Source: an uncultured Rhizobiaceae group bacterium (lineage in GTDB: Bacteria > Pseudomonadota > Alphaproteobacteria > Rhizobiales > Rhizobiaceae). Taken from it: DNA of 33,441 nt. The stretch lies in the NCBI GenBank assembly GCA_937944165.1, contig CALDZF010000106.1, positions 1-33,441 on the forward strand. Reading direction: 5' to 3'. Shown here piece after piece: positions 28,541-33,441 of the stretch (the first letter of the stretch is position 1; every line of letters begins with the position of its first letter). The notes under the pieces are model-generated. The model did no database searches and was not told where the DNA came from. It saw nothing but the letters and a program-made list of their open reading frames with translations. The position numbers and the translations under genes are program-made.

Positions 28541-29861
28541 GCGGTAGCATTTTATCCAGCTCTGGGCCATGCTCCATGCCTGTCAGTGCTTTTCGCAATG
28601 GCATGAAAAGCCCCTTGCCCTTGCGATCTGAGACTTGTTTTATTTCAGAAAGCCACTGCCCCCAAGTGTCTATTGACCAATCACCATCTGGTAGAACTGA
28701 TTTTGCTGTCGCAATAAATTCAGCATCTTCTGCATCTATGACAGGCGTTGCATTCTCAACCAATGACCATAGCTCAGCCGCTTCTGTTACTTTGCCAAGA
28801 TTATCTTTAACAGCAAGCCAAAAACCTTCACCACCGCCTACTCCCATTTGTTCAAGGCGTGGCTTGACAGCTTCATAATCCAACTGATGCACAATCTTCT
28901 TGTTCAAACTATCAAGTTCCGTAGGCGCAAACTTCGCTGAAGACTTTGTCACTGATTGCGGATTAAATTTGCCGGTCAGTTCTTCCATTGAAGCAAGCGC
29001 TTCTACAGGACCAGAAGTACCAGTTAAAACAGCTAAACAAGCAACAGCCATGGGTTCATAGCCTTCTTCTGCAAGCGTGTGAATGGAAAGCGAGCCAAGG
29101 CGCTTGGATAAGCCCTCACCGCTTTCCGTCGTCAGCAAGTTATGATGCCCGCAAATCGGCGGCTTTGCATCCAGCGCCTTGAAGATGGCAATTTGAGCGC
29201 CTGTATTGGTGACATGATCATCGCCGCGAATAATATGGGTTATACCAAGGTCAATATCATCAACCACACTTGGCAAGGTATAAAGCCACGACCCATCTGC
29301 GCGTATGAGAACGGGATCTGACATAGAAGCCAAGTCAACGGTCTGGCGCCCACGAATGACATCATCCCAGGTTTCTTCGGTACGCTGTGTTTCAAAAGGA
29401 CTATCCGCATAATTTGGCAACAAAAAACGCCAATGCGGGTTCAAACCTTCCGCCTCAAGCTCTTTGCGTTGTTCATCATCAAGTTTTAAGGCAGAACGAT
29501 CATAAATTGGTGGCAATCCACGGGCTGCCAAACGCTTGCGCTGGCGGTCAAGTTGATCAGGCGTTTCATAACAAGGATATAAGAGCCCTGCATCTTTTAG
29601 TTTTTGCGTCGCAGCTTCGTGTTGTTCTGCGCGGTCAGATTGGCGCTCAACGATATGAGGCTTGATACCAAGCCAATCCAGATCACGCGCAATACCCTCA
29701 GCAAACTCCTGTTTGGAACGCTCTTTGTCTGTATCATCAAAGCGCAAAACAAACTCACCATCATTTTGTATGGCAAAAAGCCAATTGATCAACGCAGGAC
29801 GCGCGTTGCCAAGGTGAATATTGCCTGTTGGTGATGGCGCAAAACGAACTCGAACGGTCAT
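28503..29861 (-). CDS. gltX: Glutamyl-tRNA synthetase, GltX2-like
   Basis: 452 residues of class I aminoacyl-tRNA synthetase. The HIGH-type motif is HLGN at 16-19 ([18 protein letters not shown]) and the KMSKS-type loop is GEGLSKRLG with K253. The anticodon-binding half is shorter than in long GluRS forms. Many alphaproteobacteria carry two copies, GltX1 and GltX2, charging tRNA-Glu and misacylating tRNA-Gln for later amidation; the [10 protein letters not shown] and [12 protein letters not shown] segments recall GltX2, but this assignment is from memory. It is likely cotranscribed with the upstream MFS gene, which ends 18 bp before its start, and overlaps the DUF2865 gene at its 3' end. Confidence 0.93.
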   Translation of the reverse strand: MTVRVRFAPSPTGNIHLGNARPALINWLFAIQNDGEFVLRFDDTDKERSKQEFAEGIARDLDWLGIKPHIVERQSDRAEQHEAATQKLKDAGLLYPCYETPDQLDRQRKRLAARGLPPIYDRSALKLDDEQRKELEAEGLNPHWRFLLPNYADSPFETQRTEETWDDVIRGRQTVDLASMSDPVLIRADGSWLYTLPSVVDDIDLGITHIIRGDDHVTNTGAQIAIFKALDAKPPICGHHNLLTTESGEGLSKRLGSLSIHTLAEEGYEPMAVACLAVLTGTSGPVEALASMEELTGKFNPQSVTKSSAKFAPTELDSLNKKIVHQLDYEAVKPRLEQMGVGGGEGFWLAVKDNLGKVTEAAELWSLVENATPVIDAEDAEFIATAKSVLPDGDWSIDTWGQWLSEIKQVSDRKGKGLFMPLRKALTGMEHGPELDKMLPLIGRERTLARLS

Positions 29862-29879
29862 AGATTATCTTTCATAGAT

Positions 29880-31103
29880 TTAAGAATCAGCCTGTAGTCT
29901 AGTCATGATTTTACGGGATAGAAACAGCATTACAACGCAAGCTGCAAGGCAATAAATTCCCATGGTTAAAATTTGAAGCGAATAAGAAACACCATTATCG
30001 ATCAAATAACCCGTTAATCCTGGTCCAATAGCAGTACCAAAGACCATCATGGCAATGATAACAGAACGCACTGACCCTAGATGTTTAGTACCATATATCT
30101 CTGGCCAAAGTGCACCAAATAATGTGGAGGAAAAACCGTATGAAACGCCTAAAAGCCCCATGAAAATATAACTACCAGAAACACTTTCAAGCGCCCACAT
30201 CGCGATACATGCAGCAGCAAGCGGCACTAAAAAGCCTGGCAATAAGGCAATTGCAGAAAAGCGGTCGATCAACTGCCCTGCAATAAGCGCAAACATGAAA
30301 GTAGAAATTGCCATAACGGTAAAGGAGTAAGAAAATTCCAACTTGCTCCAGCCTCTCAATTCGATCAGATAATCTTGATGAAAAAATAAAGTTGTCCCAA
30401 TAAACGATGGTGCAAGAACAGCAGTTAAAAGCAGCCAAAAATAAAGGTCAGATAAAACTTCGCTACGTGTCCAGCTTTTAACACTTGATGATGCATCGTT
30501 ACTGACATCAGCATCACTGGGCGTTCGTTCAACTTTCATTAGAAAATAAATCGCAGGCAAAGCAACAAACATCAAGAAAGCAGCGGACAAAGACCATGTT
30601 TCACGCCATGTAAAAACCAGAAGTGCTGCAGAATAAATAATCGGCAGAAAAGCCTCACCTGCCTGATGCCCCACGACCGCGATTGAAACAGCCCGTCCCC
30701 TTTGTGCAGAGTACCATTTACCCATAGCCGTCAAAGAAGTATGCGTCATCATCCCCTGTCCAAAAAGGCGCAATAAATATAAAATCGCAACCAGTAATAT
30801 GATTGAATGAGAAAAGCCCATGGCAACGGATGCAAATGCCAAGGCCGGGATGATGATTAATACCGTTTTTGCAACTGAGATATAGTCAACAATTTTACCC
30901 AGAAATGGCAGTGTCAGCGCACTACCAAGCGTTGCAAACATATAGGTCAGACCAAACTCTCCGTTGGAAAGCCCATATTCTTCGCGAATAGCGCCACCAG
31001 AAAGTGAAATGAAAAAAGTCTGCCCAAAAGACGAAAAGAACGTCAGCAAAAACCCGCCCAGCAACCAACGGGCATTTTGTCTAATGAAAGAGAAGTAATT
31101 CAT
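29880..31103 (-). CDS. Major facilitator superfamily transporter
   Basis: 407 residues from ATG 31103; a TTG 18 bp further up (31121) has no ribosome site. About 12 hydrophobic segments form two halves separated by a charged loop (VERTPSDADVSNDAS, about residues 194-208). The first loop GKIVDYISVAK and the GKWYSAQRGRAVSIAVVGHQAGEA segment fit monocarboxylate or oxalate/formate-type MFS carriers, but substrate is not determined. It lies between the GFA gene and gltX on the same strand with short gaps (40 and 18 bp), so a three-gene transcript is likely. Confidence 0.82.
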   Translation of the reverse strand: MNYFSFIRQNARWLLGGFLLTFFSSFGQTFFISLSGGAIREEYGLSNGEFGLTYMFATLGSALTLPFLGKIVDYISVAKTVLIIIPALAFASVAMGFSHSIILLVAILYLLRLFGQGMMTHTSLTAMGKWYSAQRGRAVSIAVVGHQAGEAFLPIIYSAALLVFTWRETWSLSAAFLMFVALPAIYFLMKVERTPSDADVSNDASSSVKSWTRSEVLSDLYFWLLLTAVLAPSFIGTTLFFHQDYLIELRGWSKLEFSYSFTVMAISTFMFALIAGQLIDRFSAIALLPGFLVPLAAACIAMWALESVSGSYIFMGLLGVSYGFSSTLFGALWPEIYGTKHLGSVRSVIIAMMVFGTAIGPGLTGYLIDNGVSYSLQILTMGIYCLAACVVMLFLSRKIMTRLQADS

Positions 31104-31143
31104 ATCTGCGCTATACCGCAAAGTTTGGAATTAGCAAGATAAA

Positions 31144-31524
31144 TCAACTTTTTGGTTTGCCGTCAGTAATTTCATACCAGTCAGGTTTGTCAGTAACAAA
31201 GATATGCTTTTCTATTTCCAAGCCTGATGCTCCGTCGATTGAACCTGCAAGCACTGAGGTAAAGCTATCTTTATTGTGTTTCCAAAAAAGTGCAGAGCCG
31301 CAATCACTACAAAACCCACGCTTAGCATCTGGTGAGGCATTGTACCATTTTAACGTATCGCCTTTGTAAGACAGGTTTTCATCATTAGCAGCAGTCGCAG
31401 CATAAAATAAACCACTTTGTTTTCTGCACTGACTACAATGACAAGCCACAATAGGACGCATTTCACCTCGCGCTTCCCACGTCACACCACCGCAATTGCA
31501 AGAACCCTTGGTGATTTTAGTCAT
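31144..31524 (-). CDS. GFA family zinc protein (glutathione-dependent formaldehyde-activating enzyme-like)
   Basis: 126 residues with the full cysteine pattern of the GFA family: C9 and C11 (GSCNCGGV), C28, C30 and C33 (ACHCSQC), and C72 and C75 (CSDCGSALFW), which bind two zinc ions. The founding member was proposed to speed formation of S-hydroxymethylglutathione, but many family members have other or unknown roles, so the name should be taken as a family label. Cytoplasmic, no signal peptide. GGAGG precedes ATG 31524 at good spacing. A terminator-like hairpin separates it from the DAHP synthase gene upstream. Confidence 0.85.
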   Translation of the reverse strand: MTKITKGSCNCGGVTWEARGEMRPIVACHCSQCRKQSGLFYAATAANDENLSYKGDTLKWYNASPDAKRGFCSDCGSALFWKHNKDSFTSVLAGSIDGASGLEIEKHIFVTDKPDWYEITDGKPKS

Positions 31525-31533
31525 TTAATTCCT

Positions 31534-31572
31534 CCAAACAAAAATGGGCACCGAATATTTCCAATGCCCATT
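31534..31572 (-). terminator. Rho-independent terminator of the DAHP synthase gene
   Basis: Read on the minus strand, AATGGGCA (31572-31565) and TGCCCATT (31550-31543) form a perfect 8-bp stem with a 14-nt loop and run straight into TTTTTGTTT. It starts 25 bp after the DAHP synthase stop and ends before the ribosome site of the GFA gene, so it should uncouple the two genes. Confidence 0.7.
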
Positions 31573-31596
31573 CTCGATTAAATATTGAATTTGAAA

Positions 31597-32976
31597 TTAT
31601 GCACTAGCGGCAAGACCTTCACTGCCAGCGTCACGGTCTTCTTGCAAAAGCTCCGCAATCAGGAATGCCAGTTCAAGCGATTGATTGGCATTCAAACGCG
31701 GATCACAATGCGTGCGGTAACGTGAACCCAAATCATCAGCCGTAACTTCTTTTGCCCCACCAGTACATTCAGTTACGTCTTGGCCTGTCATTTCAAAATG
31801 AACACCACCAGCATAAGTACCTTCTGATTTGTGAATATCGAAGAAGCTTTTGACTTCTGACAAAACATAATCAAATGGACGCGTTTTATAGCCACCAGCA
31901 GAGATTGTATTGCCGTGCATTGGATCACAAGACCAAACAACCTTCTTGCCTTCACGCTCAACAGCACGAATAAGATCAGGCAAATGCTCACCAACTTTTT
32001 CATGGCCAAAACGGTTAATCAGCGTCAAACGCCCTGCTTCATTTTCGGGGTTTAGAATGTCACAAAGTTCAAGTAAACCATCTGCTGTCATGGATGGACC
32101 ACACTTGAGGCCGATTGGGTTTTTAATACCACGGAAATATTCAACATGGCCGTGGTCTGGCTGGCGTGTGCGATCACCGATCCAAAGCATATGACCAGAG
32201 GTTGCATAATGATCGCCTGAAGTTGAGTCCGTACGCGTCATGGCTTCTTCATAACCCAGAAGCAGAGCCTCATGACTTGTATAAAAATCAGTTTCACGGA
32301 GGCGAGGATGATTATCTGCAGAAAAACCAATTGCTTTCATGAAGCGGAGTGTCTCACCAATACGATCTGCCAACTCTTTGTAACGCTCGCCCAGTGGGCT
32401 GTCTGTTACGAAACCAAGCGTCCATTCATGAACATGTTCAAGGTTAGCATAACCACCTTGAGCAAATGCACGGATAAGATTTAGCGTTGCAGCTGATTGA
32501 CGGTAAGCCATGATCTGACGTTCAGGGTCAGGAACACGAGATGCTTCATCAAAATCTATACCATTGATAATATCACCACGGTAACTAGGTAATGTTACAT
32601 CGTCTTTGGTCTCTGTATCGGATGAGCGTGGCTTGGCAAACTGCCCAGCAATGCGTCCAACCTTAACAACCGGTTTTGCAGCGGCATAAGTAAGCACAAC
32701 TGACATCTGAAGGAACAAACGGAAAAAATCACGAATATTGTCAGCGCCGTGTTCTGCAAAAGCTTCTGCACAATCCCCACCTTGAAGTAGAAATGCACGA
32801 CCCTCAGCAACATCAGCAAGCTGACGTTTTAAGGCTCTCGCCTCACCTGCAAAAACCAAAGGCGGATAAGATGCAAGACGCTCTTCAACTTTATTAAGCG
32901 CTGCTTGATCATTATATTCCGGAACCTGAATAATCTGTTTTGATCTCCAGGAATTCGGTGTCCAGTTCTGTGCCAT
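31597..32976 (-). CDS. aroG: Class II 3-deoxy-7-phosphoheptulonate (DAHP) synthase
   Basis: 459 residues of the plant/Mycobacterium class II type. It joins phosphoenolpyruvate and erythrose 4-phosphate in the first step of the shikimate pathway. Metal and substrate residues are visible: Cys in [32 protein letters not shown], His in CDPMHGNT, Glu in [15 protein letters not shown] and Asp in THCDPRLN. No separate regulatory domain is fused. Gene names differ between genomes for this enzyme; aroG is used here as a label. It is the first gene of a leftward unit, closed by its own terminator, and faces an NmrA/SDR gene across a 238-bp region with a long-spaced inverted repeat. Confidence 0.95.
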   Translation of the reverse strand: MAQNWTPNSWRSKQIIQVPEYNDQAALNKVEERLASYPPLVFAGEARALKRQLADVAEGRAFLLQGGDCAEAFAEHGADNIRDFFRLFLQMSVVLTYAAAKPVVKVGRIAGQFAKPRSSDTETKDDVTLPSYRGDIINGIDFDEASRVPDPERQIMAYRQSAATLNLIRAFAQGGYANLEHVHEWTLGFVTDSPLGERYKELADRIGETLRFMKAIGFSADNHPRLRETDFYTSHEALLLGYEEAMTRTDSTSGDHYATSGHMLWIGDRTRQPDHGHVEYFRGIKNPIGLKCGPSMTADGLLELCDILNPENEAGRLTLINRFGHEKVGEHLPDLIRAVEREGKKVVWSCDPMHGNTISAGGYKTRPFDYVLSEVKSFFDIHKSEGTYAGGVHFEMTGQDVTECTGGAKEVTADDLGSRYRTHCDPRLNANQSLELAFLIAELLQEDRDAGSEGLAASA

Positions 32977-33052
32977 TGGTTTTACCTATTTTTATTCGTT
33001 TTACATCAATATCAACCCAGCAATGGATTGACCTAATCGAAGCTTTATAGCG

Positions 33053-33113
33053 GGTATGTAAAAACTTTTCCACAGGATTATTCAATCAATATGCATTTTG
33101 TAAATTACATACC
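33053..33113. repeat. 9-bp inverted repeat with 43-bp spacer in the aroG/NmrA divergent region
   Basis: GGTATGTAA (33053-33061) and TTACATACC (33105-33113) are perfect reverse complements. The arm centres are 52 bp apart, about five helical turns, so proteins bound to both would face the same side. It may be a two-site operator for either divergent gene, or chance; no T-run follows, arguing against a terminator. Confidence 0.5.
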
Positions 33114-33214
33114 AACTACTAGATTTTGTTGCTTAAAGTACCTTTTTATGGCTAGCAAAACGCTCCGCCACCCCTTATCAAGCTAGACATATAATTTCTA
33201 ACGCGGAAACAACC

Positions 33215-33441
33215 ATGACAAAACAAACCGTCCTAATCACATCAGCGACAGGTCGCATCGGCAGAGAACTTGTAGCACGATTAGCAAAAGAGAATAACTT
33301 CAATATTCGCGCTTGTTATTTCAGCGATGATAAAGCTGAACAACTTAAGTCATTAGGCGCCCATGAAGTAGTAAAGTTTGATCTTTCAGACCCACAAAGC
33401 TGGGTTGCTGCACTTGATAATATTTCTGCTGTCTATTCTGC
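33215..33441 (+). CDS. NmrA/atypical SDR-like NAD(P)-binding protein, 3' end outside window
   Basis: 75 codons are visible from ATG 33215 and run off the window edge. The beta-alpha-beta start VLITSATGRIGRELVARL carries the glycine-rich dinucleotide motif (S-A-T-G-R-I-G, a variant of TGATGxxG), and RACYFSDDKAEQLKSLGAHEVVKFDLSDP is the usual second strand plus the D-x-D segment of NmrA-like and quinone-reductase-like atypical SDRs. GCGGA about 8 bp ahead supports the start. Function beyond NAD(P) binding cannot be told from the fragment. It is divergent from aroG. Confidence 0.8.
   Translation, partial: MTKQTVLITSATGRIGRELVARLAKENNFNIRACYFSDDKAEQLKSLGAHEVVKFDLSDPQSWVAALDNISAVYS

Noticed and set aside
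1-33441. tRNA, rRNA, known riboswitches, prophage or plasmid genes
   Set aside because: No cloverleaf, conserved RNA element, integrase or replication gene was recognised by eye; a covariance-model scan was not possible.

Overview
The window looks like a chromosomal stretch from a low-GC alphaproteobacterium, most likely a Hyphomicrobiales (Rhizobiales) member. This is inferred from gene content: a large coiled-coil protein resembling the Agrobacterium growth-pole-ring (GPR) protein, DUF2865 and DUF6105-type proteins, the YcjX/TIGR01620 pair, a GltX2-type glutamyl-tRNA synthetase, a MaeB malic enzyme with a phosphotransacetylase-like tail and a class II DAHP synthase. No rRNA, tRNA or CRISPR array was recognised, and no gene-free stretch exceeds 300 bp.

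Layout. 1-~807: right part of an IS5/IS427-group insertion sequence whose transposase is broken by a ~37-bp insertion but keeps its programmed -1 frameshift site. 1024-6987 (+): a c-di-GMP GGDEF-EAL protein, an MFS transporter, a DUF922 lipoprotein (putative metalloprotease), a small membrane protein behind a strong inverted repeat, and a glycine amidinotransferase-like enzyme. 7122-9688 (+): YcjX-like P-loop protein and its TIGR01620/YcjF membrane partner, overlapping by 4 bp. 9875-12556 (+): hybrid histidine kinase with two receivers. 12528-14319 (-): an Fe(II)/2OG oxygenase and an exported alpha/beta hydrolase. 14398-16444: RuvX, a small membrane protein and a membrane acyltransferase. 16467-18993 (-): AidB-like acyl-CoA dehydrogenase, 2Fe-2S ferredoxin, stand-alone Hpt protein. 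19241-23701 (+): the 1486-residue GPR-like protein. 23721-33441: threonine/serine dehydratase, MaeB, DUF2865 protein, GltX, MFS transporter, GFA-family protein, class II DAHP synthase, and the start of an NAD(P)-binding NmrA/SDR-like gene cut by the window edge.

How they fit together. Most of the window is housekeeping and regulation rather than an accessory island. The strongest regulatory signal is a full CtrA-type box (TTAA-N7-TTAAC) in the divergent region between the Hpt gene and the GPR-like gene, which would tie polar growth to the alphaproteobacterial cell-cycle regulator. The hybrid kinase lacks its own Hpt domain, so the orphan Hpt protein 6 kb away is a plausible relay partner. The amidinotransferase has the full catalytic triad but differs from human AGAT at two acceptor-site positions, so its acceptor may not be the textbook one. 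I did not find a convincing undescribed multi-gene system; the leads are individual genes and regulatory sites.
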